Source: an uncultured Eubacteriales bacterium | Lineage (GTDB): Bacteria > Bacillota > Clostridia > Oscillospirales > CAG-272 | Reading direction: 5' to 3' | Length of the DNA stretch: 64,000 nt | Assembly (NCBI GenBank): GCA_910586545.1 | Contig: CAJUIQ010000001.1 | Span: forward strand, 165,315-229,314 | The notes under the pieces: model-generated | Database searches by the model: none | What the model saw: only the letters and a program-made list of their open reading frames with translations | What the model was told of the DNA's origin: nothing | Program-made: the position numbers and the translations under genes | In this document: piece by piece, positions 41,422 through 50,799 of the stretch | Numbering within the stretch: the stretch's first letter is position 1 | Layout: each line of letters opens with the position of its first letter

Positions 41422-42546
41422 TTACAGAGTGGGAAGTTCTTCCCCGGACAGCGCTGCCATTGCATACCGTAGCGCATTGCGGCCTGTTTCCCGCACTGTC
41501 GGATCCGCGTCTTCCAATTTTGGCAGCAGCAGTCGATACACTTCTCCTCGGATTCCCTGGTCATTTTGCAAAAATTGGGCGTTCCATGTAGGCATAGTGG
41601 CGTCTCGAATCTCCAAAGCCGCCAAATTTGTTTCCATTGCTGCCAGAGCGGCTGTATCTATAGACAAGCCGGGGTCAATGCTTCCTGTTAAAGTGACTCG
41701 GAGCAGAACATCCGCACCAAATCCCGTTTCCTGGAGCATGGCGCACAGGGCAGATTCCACGTCTGCCTGTTCTGCCGTGCCATCCAACTGCAGGGTGCGA
41801 TGCTCGTAAACTTTACGGCAAAAACGGATCCGCTTCCAATCCAGCGCAGCGTCGTTCCCTTCTTTTTCCAAAGTGACCAGGACAGCGCCTTTCACTCCGG
41901 TTTCTCCAAAGTCTCGGCCTTCCGGACAGCCGCAATATGCTCCCGGTACGGTCAGCGCGGCGGTGGCATTTTCCGGATTGTGAAAGTGCCCCAGGGCGCA
42001 GTAGTCCGCGCCGAAGGTCTCCAGCACGCCGGCGGGCAAGGGCCCATATGTGCTAATGGGGGAGGTAGCGTCTCCGTGCGCACACAGAATGTTGATTTTT
42101 GCAGGATCCTTTACGGTCTTTCCTTCTAAAGGACATGTGTGCAGAGAAGCGTTTTGAAATGCGTACCCATATACACAGCAGTGTAACGTATCAAAGGAAA
42201 AGCAAGAAAGTTCCGTTGTGGTAAATACATGAACATTGTCCGGAAAGATTTTTTTGTTCCAGATACTTTTATCGTCTGCCGGATCGTGGTTTCCCGGAGC
42301 GATAACCACCGGACAATGTAGCGATGCAAATTCCCTGCACAGCAGCGCGATGGTGTCTCGAGTTACATAAATTTTATCGAACAAGTCTCCGGCGATCAGT
42401 ACAAGGTCTACGGCTTGCTGCCGGGCAAAGGCGATCATATCGGAGAAAGCGGCTCGCAGATCGCTGCGCCGCTGTCGGGCGGCGTCTGGTGAGAGTCCTG
42501 CAAAGGGGCTGTCCAGATGGATATCGCCGGTATGGAGTATTTTCAT
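41422..42546 (-). CDS. SbcD/YhaO-like metallophosphoesterase
   Basis: A 374-residue manganese-type nuclease partner of the SbcC-like ATPase. Calcineurin-like motifs are HTGDIHLDSPFAG, LIAGDLFDKIY, APGNHDPADD, CAHGD and CALGHFHNPE. The start ATG follows GGGAGCGCATCCC; a longer in-frame version adds residues before the first phosphoesterase strand and is unlikely. It sits 24 bases upstream of the ATPase gene. Confidence 0.92.
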   Translation of the reverse strand: MKILHTGDIHLDSPFAGLSPDAARQRRSDLRAAFSDMIAFARQQAVDLVLIAGDLFDKIYVTRDTIALLCREFASLHCPVVIAPGNHDPADDKSIWNKKIFPDNVHVFTTTELSCFSFDTLHCCVYGYAFQNASLHTCPLEGKTVKDPAKINILCAHGDATSPISTYGPLPAGVLETFGADYCALGHFHNPENATAALTVPGAYCGCPEGRDFGETGVKGAVLVTLEKEGNDAALDWKRIRFCRKVYEHRTLQLDGTAEQADVESALCAMLQETGFGADVLLRVTLTGSIDPGLSIDTAALAAMETNLAALEIRDATMPTWNAQFLQNDQGIRGEVYRLLLPKLEDADPTVRETGRNALRYAMAALSGEELPTL

Positions 42547-42634
42547 GGGATGCGCTCCCTTTCTGCTTGAAGAAATAATTAGTATAAGTATACCACGCTG
42601 TGCTGCGCTTTGCAACGGACAAACTGTGAATTTC

Positions 42635-43120
42635 TTAATCCCGTTTTGATTCGCACAGAGCGCCTTCCAGTTTTAGCAGCCAAAGCTTAATAGGCGTGCC
42701 CTGCGGCCCGCCGTAGCCGCCTAGCCCTGCTGCGCTCACCACACGGTGACAGGGGATAAGCAGCCATAGCGGATTGCCTCGAAGAGCGGTTCCTACTGCC
42801 CTAGCCGCCTTAGGATGTCCCGCTAATGCGGCTAGGTCTCCATAGGTTACCGTAGTGCCGTAGGGAATCTGCAGCAGTGCGGTCCACACCTTTTTCTGAA
42901 AGTCTGTCCCCTGCATCTTCAGCGGCAAATCAAAGGCTTTTCTCTCGCCCGCAAAATATTCCCGCAGCTGCGCGGCGCAGCTGCGGCATAGAGCGTCCGG
43001 ATTTTCCCCGTCGATTGGGTGGGGGGCATCCTTTTCCAGGTATACTGCGCAAATTGCTTCTCCGTCGGACATAATCCATAGAGGCCCTATAGGGCATTCC
43101 TTATAAAAATATGTATACAT
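42635..43120 (-). CDS. ogt: methylated-DNA-protein cysteine methyltransferase
   Basis: Takes the alkyl group from O6-methylguanine onto its own Cys; 161 residues. Active motif LIPCHRVVSAAGLGGYGG, helix-turn-helix FQKKVWTALLQIPYGTTVTY and GHPKAARAVGTALRGNPL. It is a stand-alone Ogt-type enzyme without the Ada regulatory domain. It lies between a DNA-repair-like pair and feoB. Confidence 0.95.
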   Translation of the reverse strand: MYTYFYKECPIGPLWIMSDGEAICAVYLEKDAPHPIDGENPDALCRSCAAQLREYFAGERKAFDLPLKMQGTDFQKKVWTALLQIPYGTTVTYGDLAALAGHPKAARAVGTALRGNPLWLLIPCHRVVSAAGLGGYGGPQGTPIKLWLLKLEGALCESKRD

Positions 43121-43133
43121 TTTTATCCTTCCT

Positions 43134-44936
43134 TTATAAAAATAGACTTCCTATCTGATAGACCAGCGTGGACACAATCCATGCTGCACCAATTTGCAGC
43201 GCCGCTGCCCCCGCAGTCCACAGACGGCTTTTTGACTCGCAGCAGATTGTTGCCAGCGCGGCTGCGCAGGGAATATAAAGCAGTACAAACACCATCAGAG
43301 CGTATGCGTTTATCGGACCGAATCCGTAAGCTGCCCAAGCAGTCCGAAGCGCCCCCATTCCCGCGGCAGAAGAAATATTTGTGATACCAAGCAGTACTGC
43401 CAAAGAGGAAACCACCACTTCCTTTGCGGCGATTCCGGCAATCAACGCCACGGCAATCTGCCACATCCCCAGCCCGCAAGGAGCCAGCAAGGGCGCAATT
43501 TTTTGTCCGATCCAAGCCGCAAAGCTGTCTTCCATAGAAGCGACAAAGCCACCGGGTCCCACATGCAGTAAAATCCACAATAGAATAGACGCCAGAAAAA
43601 TCGTGGTGCCTGCACGGGTGAGATAATCACGAATCTTCTCCCAAACGTACAAAATGACTGTGCGGGGGGCGGGAGCTTTGTAGTCGGGCAGCTCCAGTAT
43701 AAGGGGCGCCTGCTTTTCTTTTTTGCCCAAATTTTTCGTACACCAGGCCACAAGAGCGGCGGTAAGCAGGCCGATTCCGTACATGGACAAAGCCGCGAGA
43801 GAAGCGTATTTCCCGAAAAACGCGCCGGCAAGAAGTATGTAAACCGGCAGTCGTGCGCTGCAGGACATAAAGGGGGTGATCAAAATTACCCGCAGCCGGT
43901 CCCGGCGTGTTTCCAGAGTACGGCTTGCCATAACGGCGGGTACGGTACAGCCCATTCCAAGCAGCATAGGGAGAAAGGCTCTGCCGGATAGGCCCAGGGA
44001 TCCCATAATTCCATCCATAATATATGCTACCCTGGCCATGTACCCGCTGTCCTCCAGAAGGGACAGGGCAAAAAATAATAGGATGATATTGGGCAGAAAG
44101 GTAAGGATACCGCCTACGCCGGACAGGATCCCGTCTACGATCAGGGAGGTGAGCCAAGGGGCGGTATATAGGGCGTCCAGCCCCTGTCTGACAGCTGTAT
44201 ACAGCCGCTCCAACCCGGATTCCAAAGGGACTTTTGCTAAGTCCCCCAGCGAAAATGTCACAAGAAATACCGCGGCCATAATGATAAAAAAGATACAGGT
44301 TCCCCATAGAGAATGGAGCAGTACGGCGTCTGCCCGGTCGGTGAGGGCCGCGCGGCGGCAGCCTGTAAGACAGGTGTCTACAACGGACTCAATCCATGCA
44401 AACCGTTCCTGATCTGGGATATGAGAAAAGGAATAAGCTGGATTTTGTCGGACTGCATCCGCACAAAGGGCCTTTTTCATTAACACAGATATGCCTTCCC
44501 GCCGGCGTGCACAGACGGGAATCACGGGAATTCCCAAAAGCTGCGACAGACGCTCCAAATTCAGCCGCTGTCCCCGTTTTTTTAGTATGTCCATCATATT
44601 GAGCGCCAGCACCACAGGACGTCCCGATTCTATTAGCTCTAGTGTTAGATACAGACTGCGGGAAAGACAGGAGGCGTCCGCTACGTTTATGACTACGTCT
44701 GCCGCTCCGGATAAAAGAAACTGGCGGGATACCCGCTCTTCTATCGTATAGGTCGAAAGAGAATACATTCCCGGCAGATCCACCAGCGTATGCTCCCGGC
44801 CGTTACAAGTATATACGCCTTCCTTTTTTTCTACGGTCACACCCGGCCAGTTTGCCACCTTCAGCGACGCGCCTGTGTATGCGTTGAACAGGGTTGTCTT
44901 GCCGCAGTTGGGATTGCCCGCAAACGCAATTGTCAT
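43134..44936 (-). CDS. ferrous iron transporter FeoB, second copy
   Basis: A 600-residue FeoB, about 230 residues shorter than the copy at 5428-7932. GNPNCGKT and DLPGMYSL mark the G domain, and NMMD its base-recognition site; the helical spacer after the G domain is short. Membrane parts show FLPNIILLFFALSLLEDSGY and LPMLLGMGCTVPAVMAS. It lacks the long acidic insert of the first copy. Coupled to the FeoA gene by a 4-base overlap. No DtxR-type operator was found near it, so its control or metal may differ. Confidence 0.93.
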   Translation of the reverse strand: MTIAFAGNPNCGKTTLFNAYTGASLKVANWPGVTVEKKEGVYTCNGREHTLVDLPGMYSLSTYTIEERVSRQFLLSGAADVVINVADASCLSRSLYLTLELIESGRPVVLALNMMDILKKRGQRLNLERLSQLLGIPVIPVCARRREGISVLMKKALCADAVRQNPAYSFSHIPDQERFAWIESVVDTCLTGCRRAALTDRADAVLLHSLWGTCIFFIIMAAVFLVTFSLGDLAKVPLESGLERLYTAVRQGLDALYTAPWLTSLIVDGILSGVGGILTFLPNIILLFFALSLLEDSGYMARVAYIMDGIMGSLGLSGRAFLPMLLGMGCTVPAVMASRTLETRRDRLRVILITPFMSCSARLPVYILLAGAFFGKYASLAALSMYGIGLLTAALVAWCTKNLGKKEKQAPLILELPDYKAPAPRTVILYVWEKIRDYLTRAGTTIFLASILLWILLHVGPGGFVASMEDSFAAWIGQKIAPLLAPCGLGMWQIAVALIAGIAAKEVVVSSLAVLLGITNISSAAGMGALRTAWAAYGFGPINAYALMVFVLLYIPCAAALATICCESKSRLWTAGAAALQIGAAWIVSTLVYQIGSLFL

Positions 44937-45169
44937 ACGGCTTTTCCCCCGAAGATTCCCTTTGCAGCCCCTGCCCCCAAAGCATACCGCGCTCCCCGAC
45001 AGCGTATTACCATAGTACCGCTCCGCTTTTTATAAAGAATATGTATCTGGCATCCGGGGACAATTCCCAGCGCTTGCAGCCGGTGGCAAAGGCTCTCCTC
45101 CAGTCGAATCCGGGAGACAATAAAACGGTCTCCCACCTGACAGTCCGGCAGCTTCTCTGTTTGTGTCAT
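44933..45169 (-). CDS. FeoA-like protein partnered with the second FeoB
   Basis: A 78-residue FeoA-like protein: VGDRFIVSRIRLEESLCHRL, LGIVPGCQIHILYKKRSGTM and RCRGARYALGAG. It departs from the usual MGL-x-G pattern with QALGIVPG. The ribosome site GGAGGG is only 14 bases or less from the promoter -10 box, giving a very short leader. Its end overlaps the feoB start (ATGA). Confidence 0.85.
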   Translation of the reverse strand: MTQTEKLPDCQVGDRFIVSRIRLEESLCHRLQALGIVPGCQIHILYKKRSGTMVIRCRGARYALGAGAAKGIFGGKAV

Positions 45170-45183
45170 TGTTTCTACCCTCC

Positions 45184-45212
45184 ATTATACCGGGCGCCCC
45201 ATCCCTTGTCAA
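45184..45212 (-). promoter_or_regulatory. sigma-A promoter of the second feoAB operon
   Basis: Minus-strand TTGACA, 17-bp spacer, TATAAT. The -10 box ends only 14 bases before the start codon, so the ribosome site lies between -10 and the expected transcription start. Confidence 0.75.
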
Positions 45213-45237
45213 CGCGGACGACGCCTGGTTTTTTCTA

Positions 45238-45266
45238 TTGATTCTGTAAGTGTTTGCGTGTATAAT
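45238..45266 (+). promoter_or_regulatory. sigma-A promoter of cinA-dxs
   Basis: TTGATT, 17-bp spacer, TATAAT, divergent from the feoAB promoter. Confidence 0.85.
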
Positions 45267-45321
45267 ATATATGAGTGAGAGTAGCCAAAAAATATCCAGA
45301 ACAGGAAAGCGTGAATATAAA

Positions 45322-46623
45322 ATGCGAAATCATATTTCTGCTGAAATCATCTCCGTAGGGACGGAATTGCTCCTCGGAGATATTACCAATACAAATACAG
45401 CATACCTTGCCCGCCGTTTGGCTGAGTTGGGTATCCCGCTCTATCGTCAAACGGTGGTGGGAGATAACGCTGCCCGCCTGACACAGGCGCTGCAGGAAGC
45501 GTACAGCCGCAGCCGGTTGGTAATCCTCACCGGGGGCCTGGGCCCTACCTGCGATGATATCACAAAAGAAACGGTAGCAGCGTATTTTTCTTTGCCTATG
45601 GAGGAGGATACGCCTACTAAAGAAGCTATCGTATCCTATTTCCATACAAAGGGCCGCTCCTTTACAGAAAACAATTTAAAGCAATGTTTGGTGCCAGTGG
45701 GCGCTACCGTGTTTACAAATAGCTGGGGAACTGCGCCAGGAATCGGCATTGAGCAGGATGGAAAATACGCCGTTCTGCTGCCTGGCCCGCCCCATGAACT
45801 AAAGCTGATGTTTGAAGAGACGGTGCTGCCGTGGCTTTCCCGTCTGTCGTCCGATACGCTTTATTCTCTAAATCTGCATCTGACAGGTATCGGGGAAGGG
45901 GAGGCGGAAGCTGTGCTTCGGGAAATGATGGATGCAGGGGAAAACCCGACAATTGCTCCCTATGCCGGAGAAGACGACGTCCGCATTCGTATTACAGCCC
46001 GTGCGGAGAATGAAGCGCAGGCAAAAGAAATGTGCGCAGCCGCGGCAGAGAAAATTCGGGAAACCGCTGTTGGAAAATATATTTTTGCCAGCACGGACAC
46101 CCCTGAGGCAGCTGCGGCAGTGGTGGAGCGCACGTTGCTGTCTGTTTTTTTTAAGAAGGGCTTGACGTTTGGCGCGGCGGAATCCTGTACCGGCGGCATG
46201 GTTTGCCAGCGGATTACCGCTCTGCCTGGGGCGTCGTCTGTTTTACAGGGGGGTATTGTATCCTACGCCAACGAAGTAAAAACAGGCGTGCTGGGCGTGT
46301 CTAGGGATATTTTGCATACGCATGGAGCAGTGTCCGAACCCTGTGCCGCGCAGATGGCTAGAGGCGCCGCTGCGCAGCTTGGATGTGATATTGCCGTGGC
46401 GGTTACTGGAATCGCCGGCCCGGATGGGGGAACGGCGGAAAAGCCTGTTGGCACCGTTTGCTTTGCGGTTGTCTGCGGCGCGGCGTTGGGCGGCAAGGTG
46501 CGGACTTGTACGGAGCATTACCGCAGCGGCCTGACTAGAGAGCGGATTCGTCGGCTAGCTTCCGGAAAAGCAATGCAGTTGGCTATCGCCGCAGCAAAAG
46601 AGGCGGGAGATCGGCAAGTATGA
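45322..46623 (+). CDS. cinA: CinA-family nicotinamide-nucleotide amidase
   Basis: A 433-residue two-domain protein. The N-terminal MoCF-like domain (EIISVGTELLLGDITNTNT, VILTGGLGPTCDDITKE) is a predicted pyrophosphatase, and the C-terminal PncC domain (AAESCTGGMVCQRITALPG, GIVSYANEVK, AVTGIAGPDGGT) deamidates NMN in NAD recycling. Start chosen after GGAAAG; an earlier in-frame ATG adds residues absent from the family. Its stop overlaps the dxs start (ATGA). Confidence 0.95.
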   Translation: MRNHISAEIISVGTELLLGDITNTNTAYLARRLAELGIPLYRQTVVGDNAARLTQALQEAYSRSRLVILTGGLGPTCDDITKETVAAYFSLPMEEDTPTKEAIVSYFHTKGRSFTENNLKQCLVPVGATVFTNSWGTAPGIGIEQDGKYAVLLPGPPHELKLMFEETVLPWLSRLSSDTLYSLNLHLTGIGEGEAEAVLREMMDAGENPTIAPYAGEDDVRIRITARAENEAQAKEMCAAAAEKIRETAVGKYIFASTDTPEAAAAVVERTLLSVFFKKGLTFGAAESCTGGMVCQRITALPGASSVLQGGIVSYANEVKTGVLGVSRDILHTHGAVSEPCAAQMARGAAAQLGCDIAVAVTGIAGPDGGTAEKPVGTVCFAVVCGAALGGKVRTCTEHYRSGLTRERIRRLASGKAMQLAIAAAKEAGDRQV

Positions 46624-48476
46624 AATATTTAGAAAATATCCATTCTCCAAGAGATTTGCAGGGAATGGGTCCGGCTCAGTTGGACGCCCTGGCGGCGGAG
46701 ATCCGGGAAAAAATTTTGTCCTGCGTGTCAGAGACGGAGGGACATTTGGCGTCTAATTTGGGGATGGTAGAAGCTACCATCGCCCTGCATCGGGTATTTG
46801 ACAGCCCTAGAGATTCTATTTTGTTTGATGTGGGCCACCAGGCTTATGCCCATAAGCTGCTTACTGGCCGGTACGAGGCCTTTGATACCATTCGCCAATT
46901 TGGAGGGATATCTGGCTTTACCAACCGGGAAGAAAGCGCCCACGATGTGCTTACCGCCGGACACAGCGGCAGTGCGCTGCCGGCAGCCTTGGGTATTGCT
47001 CGTGCGGCGATCATGGAGGGATCAGACCGCTACGCGATAGCTGTTGTGGGTGATGGCTCTTTTACCAACGGTATGGTATATGAGACCCTCAACTGCTGTG
47101 CAGACGAGGGAGTACGTTTGATTGTACTGCTCAACGACAACGAAATGTCTATTTCCAAAAATGTGGGAAGCATGTCCAGGCATTTTTCCCGGCTGCGCAC
47201 CTCCCGCAGGTATTTTTCCTTTAAGCGACAGCTGCAGGCGGCGTTGCGAAAGCTCCCCTATATAGGAGAGGGACTGATTATGGTCGCCTATCATATAAAA
47301 GAATTCTTTAAGCGCCATATTATGAAAACCAATTTATTTGAAAATATGGGGTTGTATTATTTGGGACCGGTGGACGGCAACGATGAGAAAAAAATTGAGT
47401 TGCTCCTCCGCGAGGCCAAAACAAAAGACCGGTGTACGCTCATCCACATGATCACTTTAAAGGGAAAGGGATATGCACCGGCGGAAGAGCATCCGGCCCA
47501 GTATCATTTTGCAGGTGGATTTGATCCGGCAAAGGGAGTATGTACGCCGCGGGGACGCACGTTCTCTTCCGTATTTGGCAGCCATTTGTGTGCGTTGGCG
47601 CTGGATAACCCCCATATTGCGGCGGTAACTGCGGCTATGGACAAGGGAACGGGGCTGACCAACTTTAAATATATGTTTCCAGATCGTTTTTTCGATATGG
47701 GAATCGCGGAGGAAGCAGCCGCGACCTTTGCGGCCGGACTTGCCATCGGGGGCGGCGTGCCGGTATACGCGGTATACTCCACGTTTTTGCAGCGTGCTTT
47801 CGACCAGCTATGCGAAGATGTGGCTATGCAGAATATCCATGCGGTAATCGCCATTGACCGAGCAGGAATTGTTCCCGGAGACGGAATCACCCATCAGGGC
47901 GTTTATGACGTGTCGCTTCTTTCTTCTATTCCTGGCGTTACTTTGTATGCTCCGGAAACCTATGAGGAACTGAAAACCTGTCTGAAGCGATGCGTATATG
48001 GAGAGGGACTCTGTGCGCTGCGATATCCGAAGGGAGAAGAAATATCATATGACCGGACGCGGTTTGCTCCGGCGGATCAGGATATTGCTATATGGGACGC
48101 AGACAGCGCGGCAGACGCAGTGATTCTTACATATGGACGTCTTACCGGCCATGCCGTCGCCGCTGCCCAGCAGTTGGCGGGCACATGTAAAGTGCGTGTG
48201 GTCAAACTGCTGCGGCTGCTGCCGTTGGAACTTGAAAAAATCGCGGCGTTATGTGAAAATGCCTCTCTTGTATATGTATTGGAAGAAGGCGTGCGTAGCG
48301 GTGGTGTGGGAGAAGCGGTGGCTGCGTATTTTGCAAGGCGGCCGGAAATGCCGCCGGTGCATATCCGCTGTGTGGAGGGCTTTCTGCCTCATGGAGACCT
48401 GGAAAGCCTCTTTCGTTTGTGCGGCTTTCTGCCGGAGCAGATTGCTGCGGAGATTTCTGTTGTTTTGCAGGATTGA
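46620..48476 (+). CDS. dxs: 1-deoxy-D-xylulose-5-phosphate synthase
   Basis: First enzyme of the non-mevalonate isoprenoid pathway; joins pyruvate and glyceraldehyde 3-phosphate using thiamine diphosphate. The 618 residues include SNLGMVEATIALHRVFDSP, DVGHQAYAHKLLTGR, TPP motif VVGDGSFTNGMVYETLN, DRAGIVPGDGITHQGVYD and the last transketolase domain. Translationally coupled to cinA. Confidence 0.96.
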   Translation: MKYLENIHSPRDLQGMGPAQLDALAAEIREKILSCVSETEGHLASNLGMVEATIALHRVFDSPRDSILFDVGHQAYAHKLLTGRYEAFDTIRQFGGISGFTNREESAHDVLTAGHSGSALPAALGIARAAIMEGSDRYAIAVVGDGSFTNGMVYETLNCCADEGVRLIVLLNDNEMSISKNVGSMSRHFSRLRTSRRYFSFKRQLQAALRKLPYIGEGLIMVAYHIKEFFKRHIMKTNLFENMGLYYLGPVDGNDEKKIELLLREAKTKDRCTLIHMITLKGKGYAPAEEHPAQYHFAGGFDPAKGVCTPRGRTFSSVFGSHLCALALDNPHIAAVTAAMDKGTGLTNFKYMFPDRFFDMGIAEEAAATFAAGLAIGGGVPVYAVYSTFLQRAFDQLCEDVAMQNIHAVIAIDRAGIVPGDGITHQGVYDVSLLSSIPGVTLYAPETYEELKTCLKRCVYGEGLCALRYPKGEEISYDRTRFAPADQDIAIWDADSAADAVILTYGRLTGHAVAAAQQLAGTCKVRVVKLLRLLPLELEKIAALCENASLVYVLEEGVRSGGVGEAVAAYFARRPEMPPVHIRCVEGFLPHGDLESLFRLCGFLPEQIAAEISVVLQD

Positions 48477-48540
48477 AATATTGTTTTTGCATGAATAGGT
48501 ATATTTTTGAATCTATATATGCGAATTTGCATGATCTCTA

Positions 48541-48569
48541 TTGACACGATGCAAAATATGCATTATACT
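48541..48569 (+). promoter_or_regulatory. sigma-A promoter of the LeuA-like gene
   Basis: TTGACA, 17-bp spacer, TATACT. The spacer contains ATGCA-AAATA-TGCAT, an inverted repeat that may bind a regulator. Confidence 0.85.
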
Positions 48570-48610
48570 ATATAAAATTACAGTGCACAGTACAGAACGG
48601 AGGGCAGAGC

Positions 48611-50056
48611 GTGCAGAAAGAAACAAAGAAGAAGACGAAGCGGTTTCACGATGTAAATGGTGACCGGGACGGTAAGATTGAGTTTTCGGAAGTAACCAAC
48701 TTAATTGAGCAAAGTGTGCATCATTATTCCCTGCAGGACAGGGACACCCCATATTTGTACCGGCAGCTGTACAGCTATGACGCGGTTCCACGTGTGTCCT
48801 TCAACCATCGATATGTGCCAATGAGTATGCCGGACGAAATCTGGATTACGGATACTACGTTCCGAGACGGGCAGCAGTCGCGGGCCCCATTTACGGTGGA
48901 TCAGATTGTGGATCTGTTTACCATGATGCACAAGCTTGGCGGACCAAAGGGACTGATCCGGCAGACAGAATTTTTTGTATACACGGAAAAGGATAGAGAG
49001 GCGCTGGCGCGCTGTATGGATCTGGGATATGAATTTCCCGAAATCACCAGCTGGATCCGGGCGTCTACTCAGGATTTTCAACTGGTAAAAAGCCTGGGTA
49101 TCAAGGAAACCGGCGTTCTGGTGTCCTGCAGCGATTATCATATTTATAATAAAATGGGTCTGACCCGTGCCAAAGCGATGGACAAATATCTTGGGGTGGT
49201 TCAGGAAATTCTGGATATGGGTATCCGTCCCCGCTGCCATTTTGAGGACATCACAAGAGCGGATTTCTATGGCTTTGTGGTGCCTTTTGCAAACGAACTG
49301 CGCAAGCTTGGCGAGGCGGCGGGCATTCCGGTAAAAATTCGGGCCTGCGATACGATGGGTTATGGCGTTACCTATCATGGCGCGGCTCTGCCCCGAAGCG
49401 TTTCCGGGATCATTTATGGATTGATGCATTATGCGGGCATTGACTCATCTATGCTGGAGTGGCATGGCCACAACGACTTTTATAAGGTGGTGCCCAATGC
49501 TGCTACGGCATGGCTGTATGGTGCGTCCAGCGTCAACTGTTCCTTGCTGGGAATCGGAGAGCGTACCGGTAACTGTCCCTTGGAAGCAATGGTGATGGAA
49601 TATGCGTCCCTGCGTGGAACGCTGGACGGCATGGATCCAACCGTCATTACAGAAATTGCACGGTATTTTGAAAATGAAATCGGATATGAGATTCCCCCGC
49701 GTACGCCTTTTGTGGGGCACGATTTTAATGTCACCCGTGCGGGAATCCACGCAGACGGCCTGCTCAAAGACGAAGAAATCTACAATATTTTTAATACGCA
49801 ATTGATTCTGAACCGGCCGGCGTCGGTAGCCATTGACGCGCACAGCGGCCTTGCAGGGATCGCCCACTGGCTGAACGCCCAGCTGGAAGAGAAGGGAATC
49901 GACAAAACGTATGGCAAACGCAGCAGCGCAGTGATGAAGATCAAAGAGCTGGTAGACGCGGAGTATGCGGCTGGAAGAAATACTACCATGAGCGATTCGG
50001 AACTATATGCGATGGTACGGCAAGTGATTCCGGCGCTGGCGGAGCGGTTTCAATAG
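48611..50056 (+). CDS. LeuA-like DRE-TIM metallolyase with N-terminal EF-hand
   Basis: A 481-residue enzyme of the isopropylmalate/homocitrate/citramalate synthase group. The metal and catalytic motif is ITDTTFRDGQQSRAPFT, with CHFEDITRAD, WHGHNDFYKVVPNA and GERTGNCPLEAMVMEY following. The C-terminal allosteric LeuA dimer domain is not evident. The first 40 residues carry a canonical EF-hand loop, NGDRDGKIEFSE (16-27), which is odd for a cytosolic condensing enzyme. The GTG start follows GGAGGGCAGAGC. No leucine or lysine genes are nearby, so the substrate is open. Confidence 0.85.
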   Translation: MQKETKKKTKRFHDVNGDRDGKIEFSEVTNLIEQSVHHYSLQDRDTPYLYRQLYSYDAVPRVSFNHRYVPMSMPDEIWITDTTFRDGQQSRAPFTVDQIVDLFTMMHKLGGPKGLIRQTEFFVYTEKDREALARCMDLGYEFPEITSWIRASTQDFQLVKSLGIKETGVLVSCSDYHIYNKMGLTRAKAMDKYLGVVQEILDMGIRPRCHFEDITRADFYGFVVPFANELRKLGEAAGIPVKIRACDTMGYGVTYHGAALPRSVSGIIYGLMHYAGIDSSMLEWHGHNDFYKVVPNAATAWLYGASSVNCSLLGIGERTGNCPLEAMVMEYASLRGTLDGMDPTVITEIARYFENEIGYEIPPRTPFVGHDFNVTRAGIHADGLLKDEEIYNIFNTQLILNRPASVAIDAHSGLAGIAHWLNAQLEEKGIDKTYGKRSSAVMKIKELVDAEYAAGRNTTMSDSELYAMVRQVIPALAERFQ

Positions 50057-50093
50057 AGATTTCCAGAAATTTTCTGAAAAAAGAAAATATCTA

Positions 50094-50122
50094 TTGCATT
50101 TTTTCCTGCACCGTGCTATAAT
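50094..50122 (+). promoter_or_regulatory. sigma-A promoter of secG
   Basis: TTGCAT, 17-bp spacer, TATAAT. Confidence 0.85.
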
Positions 50123-50185
50123 ACATAGGCGTTCTATCTGAACATATAATTTTTGTTTGTATATAGAAAGGTAAGGAGAAGCAAA

Positions 50186-50614
50186 ATGACAACAGCGCAG
50201 CTTGTAATTGGCATTGTTCTGATCGTATTTGCTGTTTTTTTGGTAATCGCAGTTCTGCTGCAGCAGGGTAAGGCGCACAATTTGTCCGGAACGATTGCCG
50301 GCGGTGCAGAGACCTTTTTTGGCAAGTCTAAAGCGCAGACGATCAATAAGAAGCTTTCTATTCTGACCACCGTTGTTTCCATTATTTTTGTATTGCTGGT
50401 TTGTTCCGTATATATTATGCAGGATACCGGAGACGCTTCTGACTTCGGCAGCTTCTGGGGAATGGTGTTCGGCGAGAATAAAGACGAAGATGCAAACGCC
50501 ATTGACGATACCACAGCAGCAGAGACTACCGCCGAGGAAGAAACGACAGCAGATACAGCAGATGAAGATGACACTACTGCGGATACTACAGCGGCAGATA
50601 CCACTGCAGACTAA
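50186..50614 (+). CDS. secG: SecG subunit of the Sec translocase with acidic tail
   Basis: A 142-residue membrane protein. Two helices (LVIGIVLIVFAVFLVIAVLL and LSILTTVVSIIFVLLVCSVY) flank the loop LLQQGKAHNLSGTIAGGAETFFGKSKA, the SecG signature. The last 50 residues are an Asp/Glu/Thr/Ala-rich tail (TAAETTAEEETTADTADEDD), which is much longer than in Bacillus. Start chosen after AAGGAGAAGCAAA. Monocistronic. Confidence 0.94.
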   Translation: MTTAQLVIGIVLIVFAVFLVIAVLLQQGKAHNLSGTIAGGAETFFGKSKAQTINKKLSILTTVVSIIFVLLVCSVYIMQDTGDASDFGSFWGMVFGENKDEDANAIDDTTAAETTAEEETTADTADEDDTTADTTAADTTAD

Positions 50615-50625
50615 ATAATTGTTAT

Positions 50626-50653
50626 AAAAAAGCCCTCGTAAGAGGGCTTTTTT
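50626..50653 (+). terminator. terminator after secG
   Basis: AAAAAAGCCCTC / GAGGGCTTTTTT with loop GTAA. Confidence 0.95.
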
Positions 50654-50732
50654 ATAACCCTTCTACTAGGGGGATTTTGACATTTATATAGATTTTATAG
50701 CTTTAAGAAAAATTATAAAAACGACGCTGTTC

Positions 50733-50762
50733 TTGACTTTCCCCTGCAAAGTGTGGTAAACT
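50733..50762 (+). promoter_or_regulatory. promoter of the DUF5107 gene
   Basis: TTGACT, 18-bp spacer, TAAACT, about 40 bases before the start codon. Confidence 0.65.
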
Positions 50763-50769
50763 GACCACA
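50752..50769. promoter_or_regulatory. candidate operator over the DUF5107 -10 box
   Basis: TGTGGT-AAACTG-ACCACA, a perfect 6-bp inverted repeat covering the -10 box. A repressor site is likely; the protein is unknown. Confidence 0.55.
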
Positions 50770-50799
50770 TATTGTATCGCGCAAAGGAGCATAGCACAT

